The position numbers were made by a program, and so were the translations under genes. Positions 53,214 to 61,024 of a DNA stretch of 64,000 nucleotides are shown here, piece after piece (position 1 is the stretch's first letter; each line of letters begins with the position of its first letter). The stretch lies in the NCBI RefSeq assembly GCF_041928815.1, contig NZ_JBHFEI010000001.1, positions 248,001 to 312,000 on the forward strand. Direction: 5' to 3'. Under the pieces are notes generated by a model. The model did no database searches. It was given only the letters and a program-made list of their open reading frames with translations, and was not told where the DNA came from. The stretch is from JBHFEI01 sp041928815. Lineage in GTDB: Bacteria; Pseudomonadota; Alphaproteobacteria; Rhizobiales; Rhizobiaceae.

Positions 53214-54380
53214 ATGACCTTTGCTTCAGCCAATACAATGCCCGATCTCGTCGCCATCCGCCGCGACCTGCATGCCCATCCCGAACTCGGCCTCGAGGAG
53301 ACGCGCACGTCCGGCCTGGTCGCGCGCTACCTCGAGCATCTGGGCTATACGGTCACGCGCGGCCTTGCGACCACCGGCGTCGTCGCGACACTTCGCAACG
53401 GATCGGGCGCGCGCGCGATCGGCATCCGCGCCGACATGGATGCGCTGCCGATCCTGGAGGAGACCGGGCTCGCCTATGCCAGCACCATTCCCGGCAAGAT
53501 GCATGCCTGCGGCCATGACGGCCACACCACCATGCTGCTCGGCGCGGCGAAGGCGATCGCGGAGCGGCGGAATTTCGACGGCACGGTGCACCTGATCTTC
53601 CAGCCGGCGGAGGAGACGGTGGGCGGTGCCCGCATCATGATCGAGGAGGGGCTGTTCGAGCGCTTCCCCTGCGACGCGGTCTTCGCCCTGCACAACGATC
53701 CCGCCCTGCCCTTCGGCCAGTTCGCGCTGCGCGAAGGGCCAATCATGGCGGCGATCGACGAGGCGACGATCACCGTCCACGGGCGCGGCGGGCATGGCGC
53801 CGAACCGCAGGAGACGCTGGACCCGATCGTCTGCGGCGCCTCCATCGTCATGGCGCTGCAGACGATCGTCTCGCGCAACATCCATCCGCTCGATCCGAGC
53901 GTCGTCACCGTCGGCGCGTTCCATGGCGGCTCCGCCAGCAACATCATTCCGGGCTCAGCGGAGCTCACGCTCGGCGTCCGCTCCTTCGACGACGGGGTAC
54001 GCGACGAATTGCAGCGCCGGATCACGCTGATCGCGGAACGTCAGGCGGAAAGCTACGGCATGACGGCCAGCGTCGACTACCGGCGCGGCTACGAGCCCAC
54101 CATCAACCACAGGGCCGAGACCGACTTCGTCCGCGACCTCGCGATCCGGTTCGCCGGTCCCGACCGTGTCGTCGACCTCGCCCGTCCGTCGATGGGCAGC
54201 GAGGATTTCGCCTTCATGCTGAAGGCGCGGCCGGGCACCTATTTCTATCTCGGCGCCGGCAGGGACGGCGCGGACAAGCCGCTGCACCATCCCGGCTACA
54301 ATTTCAACGACGACCTGCTTCCGATCGGCGCCGCCTTCTGGACCGAACTCGCGGAGGCCTATCTCGCAGCCCCGCGCTGA
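53214..54380 (+). CDS. M20-family amidohydrolase (hippurate hydrolase/IAA-amino acid hydrolase type)
   Basis: A 388-residue metal-dependent amidohydrolase. Metal ligands and catalytic residues are visible: RRDLHAHPELGLEE, GIRADMDALPI, HACGHDGHTTMLLG, FQPAEETVGGARIM, ALHNDP, and the C-terminal GSEDFAFMLKARPGTYFYLG. Such enzymes release amino acids from N-acyl or N-aroyl conjugates. CAGGAAC precedes the ATG. The exact substrate is open. It is divergent from the aminotransferase gene, which may act on the released amino acid (inference). Confidence 0.9.
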   Translation: MTFASANTMPDLVAIRRDLHAHPELGLEETRTSGLVARYLEHLGYTVTRGLATTGVVATLRNGSGARAIGIRADMDALPILEETGLAYASTIPGKMHACGHDGHTTMLLGAAKAIAERRNFDGTVHLIFQPAEETVGGARIMIEEGLFERFPCDAVFALHNDPALPFGQFALREGPIMAAIDEATITVHGRGGHGAEPQETLDPIVCGASIVMALQTIVSRNIHPLDPSVVTVGAFHGGSASNIIPGSAELTLGVRSFDDGVRDELQRRITLIAERQAESYGMTASVDYRRGYEPTINHRAETDFVRDLAIRFAGPDRVVDLARPSMGSEDFAFMLKARPGTYFYLGAGRDGADKPLHHPGYNFNDDLLPIGAAFWTELAEAYLAAPR

Positions 54381-55017
54381 CCGAGTCCCGCTCCGCAGGC
54401 GGGCGCGATCGCGTCAAAAACGGAGCCTCGCGGCCGCCTCAAACAAGCGTGACAAACATGTGACGCCCCTTGAAATCCGTGCCGATCGTGTCACCGCCAC
54501 AATTTCGAACCACGACCGCACCAGACGCAATCTATGATTGCCTTCGCCCTCGTCGCAGGACGCCCCGCGCGTAACCTTTCGGAATATCAGATATTTTCTG
54601 CCTTGCTTGCGAAAGCATGTCCGAATGCGGCGCCCCGCTGCCTGCCCCATGCGCGCAGGTGGGTTGCAGCGATGAATCGGCCAATTCATTGTCAACTAAT
54701 CGTTGACAAAAGTTCAACATAAGACACACTTTACACCCGCATATTGAGGGACCATCTTTAACTCACAAGAGCAGCGAAACGCTCTTGAGACCGGAGACGG
54801 ACACGAGCTTCCGGTGGAATGAGAGAACGCCCGAACGGGGTCGATCCTTCTCCTTCCGTCGAAGCTTCATTCTTGAAGGCGATGAGCCCTCGGAATGCAG
54901 AACCGCACCGGCGGACCGATTGTGACCAACGTCGCCGAACCGAATGGCCGACGCGCTGGATGAGCAATCGATCCGGGAGAACCGAACGTTTGAACCTATA
55001 TGTGAAGGAATACGACC
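54381..55017 (+). promoter_or_regulatory. Long upstream leader of the tandem small-protein array
   Basis: 637 bases without a credible gene, lower in GC than the flanks. Features: a perfect inverted repeat TTGTCAAC-TAATC-GTTGACAA (54689-54709) whose right arm contains TTGACA, a possible -35; just upstream ATGAAT-N6-ATTCAT (54672-54689); then a leader hairpin CAAGAGC-N8-GCTCTTG (about 54768-54789). The last 230 bases would be 5' untranslated if transcription starts near 54735. Confidence 0.45.
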
Positions 55018-55329
55018 ATGACCAAGACCATCACCTCCGCCCTTTCCGCTTTCGTCCTGGCATCCGCCTTTGTCGGCGGCGCCTCCTCTGCCTTCGCCTC
55101 GGGCGACTACTATAGCGGCGCAGGCGCTGCCCCGATCACCGTCGGCGGCTCGGCCTCGTCCGGCACCGGAACGGCAGCGACCGTCAAGGCGGGCGGCGAC
55201 GGCGAATATTATGTCGGCCTCGACCGCAACCCGATCGACACGACCGCCACCGGCAGCATCGTCAAGGGTGGCGCCGCTCCGGCCCCGGCCCGCGACAGCG
55301 GCGACTACTTCCCGGGCGCCAGCCGCTAA
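55018..55329 (+). CDS. Small exported GDYY-motif protein, array copy 1
   Basis: 103 residues. A Sec signal peptide ends at SAFA (residue about 27) before SGDYYSGAGAAP. The mature protein is Gly/Ala/Tyr-rich and holds three variants of a GDYYxGAxR motif: SGDYYSGAGAAP, DGEYYVGLDRNP and SGDYFPGASR. Between them lies a Ser/Thr-rich linker (TATGSIVKGGAAPAP). This copy has a three-residue insertion in the signal peptide (SAFVLAS) and ITVGG where the next two have IAVGG. The ATG has AAGGAATACGACC upstream. No family is recognised; secreted or periplasmic by its signal peptide. Confidence 0.8.
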   Translation: MTKTITSALSAFVLASAFVGGASSAFASGDYYSGAGAAPITVGGSASSGTGTAATVKAGGDGEYYVGLDRNPIDTTATGSIVKGGAAPAPARDSGDYFPGASR

Positions 55330-55412
55330 GCACTTAAACACCACACCATTCGAGACAGACGGGCGCGGCCGGCGCAACGGCGCCGCTCGCCCATGACCAA
55401 AGGATCACGACC

Positions 55413-55715
55413 ATGACCAAGACCATTCTCGCAGCCCTCCTCGTCGCCTCCGCCGCCGTCGGCGGCGCCTCCTCGGCCTTCGCCTCCGGCAACTATTACA
55501 GCGGCGCAGGCGCTGCCCCGATCGCCGTCGGCGGCTCGGCCTCGTCCGGCACCGGAACGGCAGCCACCGTCAAGGCGGGCGGCGACGGCGAATATTATGT
55601 CGGCCTCGACCGCAACCCGATCGATACGACCGCCACCGGCAGCATCGTCAAGGGCGGCGCCGCTCCGGCCCCGGCCCGCGACAGCGGCGACTACTTCCCG
55701 GGCGCCAGCCGCTAA
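55413..55715 (+). CDS. Small exported GDYY-motif protein, array copy 2
   Basis: 100 residues, with mature sequence almost equal to copy 1 and the whole protein equal to copy 3. The signal peptide is MTKTILAALLVASAAVGG then ASSAFA, with cleavage before SGNYYSGAG. AAAGGATC stands eight bases before the ATG. The 83-base spacer from copy 1 has a GC-rich hairpin (GGCGC-AACG-GCGCC). Confidence 0.8.
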   Translation: MTKTILAALLVASAAVGGASSAFASGNYYSGAGAAPIAVGGSASSGTGTAATVKAGGDGEYYVGLDRNPIDTTATGSIVKGGAAPAPARDSGDYFPGASR

Positions 55716-55798
55716 GCGCTTAAAAACCACACCATTCGAGACAGACGGGCGCGGCCGGCGCAACGGCGCCGCTCGCCCTTGATTTAAGGATCACGACC

Positions 55799-56101
55799 AT
55801 GACCAAGACCATTCTCGCAGCCCTCCTCGTCGCCTCCGCTGCCGTCGGCGGCGCCTCCTCGGCTTTCGCCTCCGGCAACTATTACAGCGGCGCAGGCGCT
55901 GCCCCGATCGCCGTCGGCGGCTCGGCCTCGTCCGGTACCGGAACGGCAGCCACCGTCAAGGCGGGCGGCGACGGCGAATATTATGTCGGCCTCGACCGCA
56001 ACCCGATCGATACGACCGCCACCGGCAGCATCGTCAAGGGCGGCGCCGCTCCGGCCCCGGCCCGCGACAGCGGCGACTACTTCCCGGGCGCCAGCCGCTA
56101 A
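55799..56101 (+). CDS. Small exported GDYY-motif protein, array copy 3
   Basis: 100 residues, identical in protein sequence to copy 2 and differing by only a few silent bases, so the duplication or a gene conversion is recent. The spacer (55716-55798) again repeats the same 83-base pattern, with CTTGATTTAAGGATC in place of CATGACCAAAGGATC before the gene. Confidence 0.8.
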   Translation: MTKTILAALLVASAAVGGASSAFASGNYYSGAGAAPIAVGGSASSGTGTAATVKAGGDGEYYVGLDRNPIDTTATGSIVKGGAAPAPARDSGDYFPGASR

Positions 56102-56185
56102 GCGGCGCACACGCCACACCATTCGAGACAGACGGGCGCGGCCGGCGCAATGGCGTCGCTCGCCCATGACCAAAGGATCACGACC

Positions 56186-56488
56186 ATGACCAAGACCATT
56201 CTCGCAGCCCTCCTCGTCGCCTCCGCCGCCGTCGGCGGCGCCTCCTCGGCCTTCGCCTCGGGCGACTATTACGATGGCGCCGGTGCCGCCCCCTTTGTCG
56301 TCGGCGGCTCGGCCTCGTCCGGCGCCGGAACGGCAGCGACCGTCAACCCCGGCGGCGACGGCGACTACTATGTCGGCGCCAGCCGCAACCCGGTCGACAC
56401 GACCGCGACCGGCAGCATCGTCAAGGGTGGCGCTGCGCCGAAGCGGGTTCTCGACAGCGGCGACTACTATCGCGGCGCGGACCGTTGA
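56186..56488 (+). CDS. Small exported GDYY-motif protein, array copy 4 (most divergent)
   Basis: 100 residues with the same signal peptide as copies 2 and 3. The mature part has diverged: SGDYYDGAGAAPFVVGG, DGDYYVGASRNPVDTTATG and DSGDYYRGADR. The three GDYY motifs are more regular here than in the other copies. The ATG at 56186 is in the conserved context GGATCACGACC; an upstream in-frame ATG at 56150 lies in the spacer and is rejected. Confidence 0.8.
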   Translation: MTKTILAALLVASAAVGGASSAFASGDYYDGAGAAPFVVGGSASSGAGTAATVNPGGDGDYYVGASRNPVDTTATGSIVKGGAAPKRVLDSGDYYRGADR

Positions 56489-56523
56489 TCGTCCGGCACT
56501 GATTCATTCATAGACCTCCCCGC

Positions 56524-56556
56524 AAGCCCGGCGCCGATCCCTGAAGCGCCGGGTTT
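56524..56556. terminator. Hairpin between the small-protein array and the glycosyltransferase
   Basis: Stem CCCGGCGC/GCGCCGGG extended by a G-T and two A-T pairs, with an 11-base loop. It lies between convergent genes, 36 bases after copy 4. The T-tract is short. A run of nine G follows downstream (around 56569-56577). Confidence 0.5.
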
Positions 56557-56590
56557 CGCGCGTCTTGAGGGGGGGGGCTTCCCTCCCCTC

Positions 56591-57844
56591 TCAGGGACGG
56601 CCGCCGCCGGGCTGAAGGGAGAGGTCCGCGGGAAAGCAGCCGCGAAAATGGGCGAGGCTTCCCTTCGCCTCCGCACCGCCGGCGGCGAAGCCGGCGATGA
56701 GGGCATCGGTCGACCCGCCCGGGCGATGGCCGCGCAGGCGCGTCGAGAGGAACCAGTCGGCCGGCGTGCGGCCGAGACCGGCGGCAAAATCGGGAAGCGT
56801 CGGCGCCTCGCCGAGAAGGTCTCGGTAAAGCGCGATGAACCGGGCGGAGGAGACATCGGGCGTCCGGGTTGCCGCCACCTCGGCCATCGCGGCCCGCGCG
56901 AGCGGAACCAGATCACCCGGCCGGTCGAGCATGCTCTGCAGCCTGCGGCCGGCGTCCGTCGCATCGGCCGCGACATGACCGGTGATGCCGTCCCGGACGA
57001 TCGCCCGTTCCGCCGGATTGTCGAAGACGACCGGCACCGCCCCGAGCGACATCGCCTCCACCAGCGCATTTTCCGCCGTGCCGTAATGCTCCGGCTGCAG
57101 CAGGTAGAGGAAAATCCCGGCCTCGCCGAGCACGGCGGCGGGATCCGCCGCGTGTCCCTCGAAAACGATGCGCTCCGGGCGGCGCATGCGCCGGTGCGCC
57201 TCGGCGACCGGTCCGTCCGCCTCGACCGCGCCGTAGAGCGAGACGTCGATCCCTTCCCCCTCCAGCCGGTCGACGACATCGAAGAGGGCCGGGCTGAGCT
57301 TGACGAAATCGAGCGTGCCGAGGCAGGCGATGCGCCGGGGATGGCGGGCGGCCGCAGGCTCCCCGCTTCTCTCGGGAAATCCGAAGCCGCTGTTGACGAC
57401 GGCGAGCCGTGCGCGCGTCTCCGGCGGCAGGGCGGCGACCTCCGGCATGTCGAGCGAGCAGGCGGAGGTGAAGACGAAGCGCTGCGCCGCCGTCATCAGC
57501 GCCGGGGGCACGAAGGGCGCGAAGAGCCCGGAGATATGGCACCAGACGAGGCTGCGCATCGGCGGAAACGGCGTGCGGCACAGCGCCTCGTAGATGCGGG
57601 GATGGTTCCACCATTCGACCTGGACGATGTCCGCCTCTGCGGCAAGCCGCGCCAGTTCCTGCGGATCGGGCGCGATCGACAGCGTCGCGCCCGATGCGGC
57701 GAGCGCATCGGCGAAGCGCCGGTCGCGCGGCGCCTCGAGCACGGCATAATGCCGCCGGATCGCCGCCGGATCGGCGCCGGCGATGGCGGCATGGGCCTTG
57801 CCGACCCCTCCGCCGAGATGGGCGGTGACGTGCAAGATCCTCAT
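56591..57844 (-). CDS. Glycosyltransferase (GT4-like)
   Basis: 417 residues with a GT-B fold. N-terminal MRILHVTAHLGGGVGKAHAA is the usual start of GT4 enzymes, and the C-terminal half has IACLGTLDFVKLSPALFDVV, LLQPEHYGTAENALVEAMSL and GAVPVVFDNPAERAIV, with the E-x7-E donor-binding pattern (ENALVEA). It adds a sugar to a surface glycan; donor and acceptor are unknown. Its ATG overlaps the stop of the epimerase gene. Confidence 0.85.
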   Translation of the reverse strand: MRILHVTAHLGGGVGKAHAAIAGADPAAIRRHYAVLEAPRDRRFADALAASGATLSIAPDPQELARLAAEADIVQVEWWNHPRIYEALCRTPFPPMRSLVWCHISGLFAPFVPPALMTAAQRFVFTSACSLDMPEVAALPPETRARLAVVNSGFGFPERSGEPAAARHPRRIACLGTLDFVKLSPALFDVVDRLEGEGIDVSLYGAVEADGPVAEAHRRMRRPERIVFEGHAADPAAVLGEAGIFLYLLQPEHYGTAENALVEAMSLGAVPVVFDNPAERAIVRDGITGHVAADATDAGRRLQSMLDRPGDLVPLARAAMAEVAATRTPDVSSARFIALYRDLLGEAPTLPDFAAGLGRTPADWFLSTRLRGHRPGGSTDALIAGFAAGGAEAKGSLAHFRGCFPADLSLQPGGGRP

Positions 57845-58686
57845 CGCGCCCTCCGCTCGACATTGCAGCGGCCGACGACGGCGGCGGGATCGGACGGATG
57901 CAGCGTCGCCGTGCCGAATTCCAGGAGATCCTCGCGCCCCAGGTCGCGGGCGATCGCCGTGACGAAATCGCGGATGGTGACGGCGCGGCCGGAACAGATA
58001 TTGACGACGCCGGTCTGGCGCGTCGCCACCACCTCGGCGATCAGCGCGCCGGCATCCGCGACGTCGAGGAAGTCGCGCAGCTGCGTGCCCGCCGAAAGCC
58101 TTGCCGTCTCGCCGGCGTCGAGCCGTGCCCGGACATAGGGCACGAGCCGGGCGGGATGCTCGCCCTCGCCATAGAGATAGAACAGGCGGCACCAGGAAAA
58201 GGCGATGCCCCGGCGCGGCAGATACTGTTCCAGCACCTGGAAGACCGAGAGCTTCGCCGCCGCGTAAAGCGTCGTCGGGCCGACGGGCGCGTCGGCCCCG
58301 ATCGACGCATTGGGCAGGCGATATTCGAAGCAGGTGCCGAGGCCGACCAGATGGGTGACGCCGGCATTCGCCGCCCCGCGCGCCATGGCGAAGGCGGAAG
58401 CCGCGCATTGGAGGTTCTCGGCGGCGTCGAGGTATTTTCCCGGCTCGACATACCAGGCGGCGTGGACCAGCGTGTCGACGCCCGACAGGATGCCCGCCCA
58501 CCAGCCCTCGTCCTCGCGGAAGAGATCCTCCGTCTCGACGATCGCCGCCCCGTCCGGCAGCGCGCCCCGTCGCCCAGCCGAGGCGCGGCGCAGCACGACA
58601 CTCACCCTGCGGCCGTCCGCGATCAGGCGCCGGACGATCTGGCGCCCGACGAAGCCGGTGGCGCCGGTGACGAGGACATGGCTCAT
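57841..58686 (-). CDS. NAD-dependent epimerase/dehydratase
   Basis: 281 residues, ATG at 58686 (MSHVLVTGATGFVGRQIVRR). Extended SDR with nucleotide motif TGATGFVG; the usual Tyr-x3-Lys is in TLYAAAKLSVFQVLEQYL. The Ser/Thr catalytic region is GLGTCFEYR. The substrate is probably a nucleotide sugar, given the neighbouring glycan genes. GGAGCG stands upstream of the ATG. Confidence 0.85.
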   Translation of the reverse strand: MSHVLVTGATGFVGRQIVRRLIADGRRVSVVLRRASAGRRGALPDGAAIVETEDLFREDEGWWAGILSGVDTLVHAAWYVEPGKYLDAAENLQCAASAFAMARGAANAGVTHLVGLGTCFEYRLPNASIGADAPVGPTTLYAAAKLSVFQVLEQYLPRRGIAFSWCRLFYLYGEGEHPARLVPYVRARLDAGETARLSAGTQLRDFLDVADAGALIAEVVATRQTGVVNICSGRAVTIRDFVTAIARDLGREDLLEFGTATLHPSDPAAVVGRCNVERRAR

Positions 58687-58814
58687 CGCCGGCACGCTCC
58701 GCAGGCGGCACTGCGGCACTTTCCCGGCTTTCCACCGCCCTGCCGGATTGCTATAGCGGCCATGCGCCTCCCCTGCGGCCAAGGCCGCCGTCGTTGCAAG
58801 ACCAGGAGTATCCC

Positions 58815-59135
58815 ATGTCCCGTCCTCCCGAAGACTGCACGTCGATGGCGGAGATCCGGGCGGAGATCGACCAGATCGACCGGGCCCTGATGCGGCTCTT
58901 CCACGAACGCTGGGGGTATATCGGCCGCGCCGGAGAGATCAAGCGGGCGATCGGTCTCGCGGCCGACATTCCCGAGCGGGTCGAGGAGGTGCGCGCCAAT
59001 GCCCGCCACCAAGCGGAAAGCCACGGCCTCGACCCCGATCTTTACGACCGCATCTGGGAGATGCTGATCCGCCATGCGATCGCCTATGAGGAAGAGATCC
59101 TGAACGCCGGCCCGCAGGCGCCTTCAGCGCCGTGA
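58815..59135 (+). CDS. Chorismate mutase (AroQ type II-like)
   Basis: 106 residues, all helical, from the ATG at 58815 with CAGGAG upstream. The AroQ pattern is visible: EIRAEIDQIDRALMRLFHER, RAGEIKRAIGL, RVEEVRANARHQAESHGLDP and YDRIWEMLIRHAIAYEEEIL. It converts chorismate to prephenate. It is on the opposite strand to the glycan genes around it, so it is probably not part of their operon. Shares style with single-domain rhizobial chorismate mutases. Confidence 0.85.
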   Translation: MSRPPEDCTSMAEIRAEIDQIDRALMRLFHERWGYIGRAGEIKRAIGLAADIPERVEEVRANARHQAESHGLDPDLYDRIWEMLIRHAIAYEEEILNAGPQAPSAP

Positions 59136-59234
59136 GGCCTGCGCCTTGCCGATGTCAGCGCGCGAGCTTGGCATCCGTCGGAACCCGCGCGACCTTGATC
59201 GCCGGAACCGGTTCGGCCGGCTCGGGCGCGGCAC

Positions 59235-60464
59235 TCACGGGTGCAGCGTCAGCGACGGCACCGCCGTCACGAATCTCCCACCCCAGTCTCTGATATACGA
59301 AAGCTGCTGGCTGATTTCGTCCTGAAGGTTCCATGGGAATATCACCACCCTTTGCGGTTTTTCGGAGCGCAGCACATCCTCGGTGACCACCGGAATGCGG
59401 CTGCCGGGCAGGAGCGTGCCCTGCTTGGCCGGGTTCTTGTCGACGACGAAGGCGAGCAGGTCCGGCTTGACGCCTGCGAAATTGAGAAGCGTGTTGCCCT
59501 TGGCGGCGGCGCCATAGGCGGCGACGGTCAGCCCGGCGCGGCGGCTCTCGATCAGGAAGGAGAGGAACCCGTCGCGCACGTCCTCGGCGGCACTCTGGAA
59601 CCCGAGGTAGAAGCCTTCCTCGAGCATCCCCGCCGCCTGCTCGCGCGCCAGCATCTCCGCCACCGACGGCAGGACCGCATGGGTGCGGCTGTCGCTGCGG
59701 GCGGCAAAGACGCGCAGGCTCCCGCCATGCCAGGGCGTGGTCGTCACGTCGAACACCCTCAGCCCGTTCGCCGAGAAGATGCGCGCGACCGCCGTCAGCG
59801 ACAGGTAGGAATAGTGCTCGTGATAGGCCGTGTCGAACTGCGCCTCGCGCACCATGTTGAGAAGATGCGGGAATTCGAAGGTCGCGACCCCCTCGGGCTT
59901 CAGCGCATGGGCAAAGCCGCGCACGAAGTCGTTGATGTCGGGAACATGGGCGAGCACGTTGTTAGCGGCCATCAGGTCGGCGGCATAGCCCTCGCGGGCA
60001 AGGGCCGCGCCGAGTTCCGCGCCGAAGAAGTCCTCGCGGATCTCCAGACCCTTGTCGCGGGCGGCGCGGGCGGTGCTGGCCGTCGGCTCGATGCCAAGGC
60101 AGCGCAGGCCGGCCGCCTGGGCATATTGCAGGAGGTAGCCGTCATTCGCCGCCACCTCGACGATGGTGGCGCCGGGGCCGAGGCCGAAGCGCGCCTGCAT
60201 CTCGCCGACATAGCGCTTCGCATGGCCGAGCCAGGAGGAGGAGAAGGAACTGAAATAGGCGTAGGAGCCCGAGAAGAACACCTCGCGCTCGGCGAAGTCC
60301 TCGGTCTGCACCAGGCGGCATTCGGTGCAGACGCGGATGACGAGCGGATACCAGAGCTCGGGCCGGTGGCGCTCGGCGACGGAGACGTAGGAATTGGACG
60401 GCGGCGCCGTGCCGAGATCGAGGAAGGGCGCCATGTGCCGGCCCCCGCAATGGCGGCATGTCAT
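59235..60464 (-). CDS. Nucleotide-sugar C-methyltransferase-like protein
   Basis: A 409-residue SAM-dependent methyltransferase. An N-terminal zinc-binding region with two CxxC pairs (MTCRHCGGRHM; VCTECRLVQ) is followed by the SAM-binding core (TIVEVAANDGYLLQYAQAAG) and a C-terminal domain (VAAYGAAAKGNTLLNFAG). This layout is that of sugar C-3 methyltransferases such as those of TylC3/NovU type. Overlaps the epimerase gene rfbC by four bases, so it probably acts on a 4-keto-6-deoxy sugar made by RfbG. Confidence 0.85.
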   Translation of the reverse strand: MTCRHCGGRHMAPFLDLGTAPPSNSYVSVAERHRPELWYPLVIRVCTECRLVQTEDFAEREVFFSGSYAYFSSFSSSWLGHAKRYVGEMQARFGLGPGATIVEVAANDGYLLQYAQAAGLRCLGIEPTASTARAARDKGLEIREDFFGAELGAALAREGYAADLMAANNVLAHVPDINDFVRGFAHALKPEGVATFEFPHLLNMVREAQFDTAYHEHYSYLSLTAVARIFSANGLRVFDVTTTPWHGGSLRVFAARSDSRTHAVLPSVAEMLAREQAAGMLEEGFYLGFQSAAEDVRDGFLSFLIESRRAGLTVAAYGAAAKGNTLLNFAGVKPDLLAFVVDKNPAKQGTLLPGSRIPVVTEDVLRSEKPQRVVIFPWNLQDEISQQLSYIRDWGGRFVTAVPSLTLHP

Positions 60465-61024
60465 GCGGCAAGACCCGGATAGGCGGTGGCGATCATCGGA
60501 TGGGCGGCATCGCGGGGCGACAGCCGCGCCACCGGCAGCGGCCAGCGCAGCCCGAGCGCCGGGTCCTGGCAGTGCAGGCCGCCTTCCGCCTCGGCGACGA
60601 AGGGCATGGAATGGGCATAGATCATGCGCACGTCGTCGGTCAGCGCCTGGAAACCGTGGGCGAAGCCCTTCGGCACCAGGAGCGACAGGCCGTTGCCGGC
60701 CGAAAGCTCGACGGCATAGGAGGACAGGAAGGTGCGCGATCCCTCGCGCAGGTCGACGACGATGTCGAGCACGGCGCCCCGGGTGCAGGTGACGAGCTTG
60801 ATCTCGGCATGGGGCGGGCGCTGGAAATGCATGCCGCGCACCGTGCCGCGATAGGAGGTGCCGGTCTCGTTGATCTGGGCGACGCCGCCCTCCCAGCCGA
60901 ATTCGGCGAGGTCCGAGACGCAGAAGAGCCGCGAGAGGAATCCCCTCTCGTCGCCGAGCCGGCGGCGCTTCAAAAGCACCAGCCCGTCGACACCCGTTCC
61001 CTCCGCCTCGAACCGTCCGCTCAT
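60461..61024 (-). CDS. dTDP/CDP-4-keto-6-deoxyglucose 3,5-epimerase family protein
   Basis: 187 residues, RmlC cupin fold: FLSRLFCVSDLAEFGWEGGV, QINETGTSYRGTVRGMHFQR with the catalytic-histidine region, and LLVPKGFAHGFQALTDDV. Length and motifs are those of dTDP-4-dehydrorhamnose 3,5-epimerases. Being between rfbG and the methyltransferase gene, it more likely works on a CDP-sugar. ATG overlaps the rfbG stop by four bases. Confidence 0.85.
   Translation of the reverse strand: MSGRFEAEGTGVDGLVLLKRRRLGDERGFLSRLFCVSDLAEFGWEGGVAQINETGTSYRGTVRGMHFQRPPHAEIKLVTCTRGAVLDIVVDLREGSRTFLSSYAVELSAGNGLSLLVPKGFAHGFQALTDDVRMIYAHSMPFVAEAEGGLHCQDPALGLRWPLPVARLSPRDAAHPMIATAYPGLAA

Larger units (their letters stand above)
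55018..56488 (+). repeat. Tandem array of four about 386-base gene-plus-spacer units
   Basis: Start codons are spaced 395, 386 and 387 bases apart. Each unit is a small exported-protein gene plus a conserved spacer of 83-84 bases that contains ACACCATTCGAGACAGACGG and a hairpin. Copies 2 and 3 are nearly identical at DNA level. Confidence 0.9.

Noticed and set aside
59155..59238. 27-codon GTG frame overlapping the stop of the C-methyltransferase gene (GTGA)
   Set aside because: Codon use looks fair, but it is Pro/Ala-rich, very short and has no ribosome site; it may be the trace of a longer protein end but cannot be supported.
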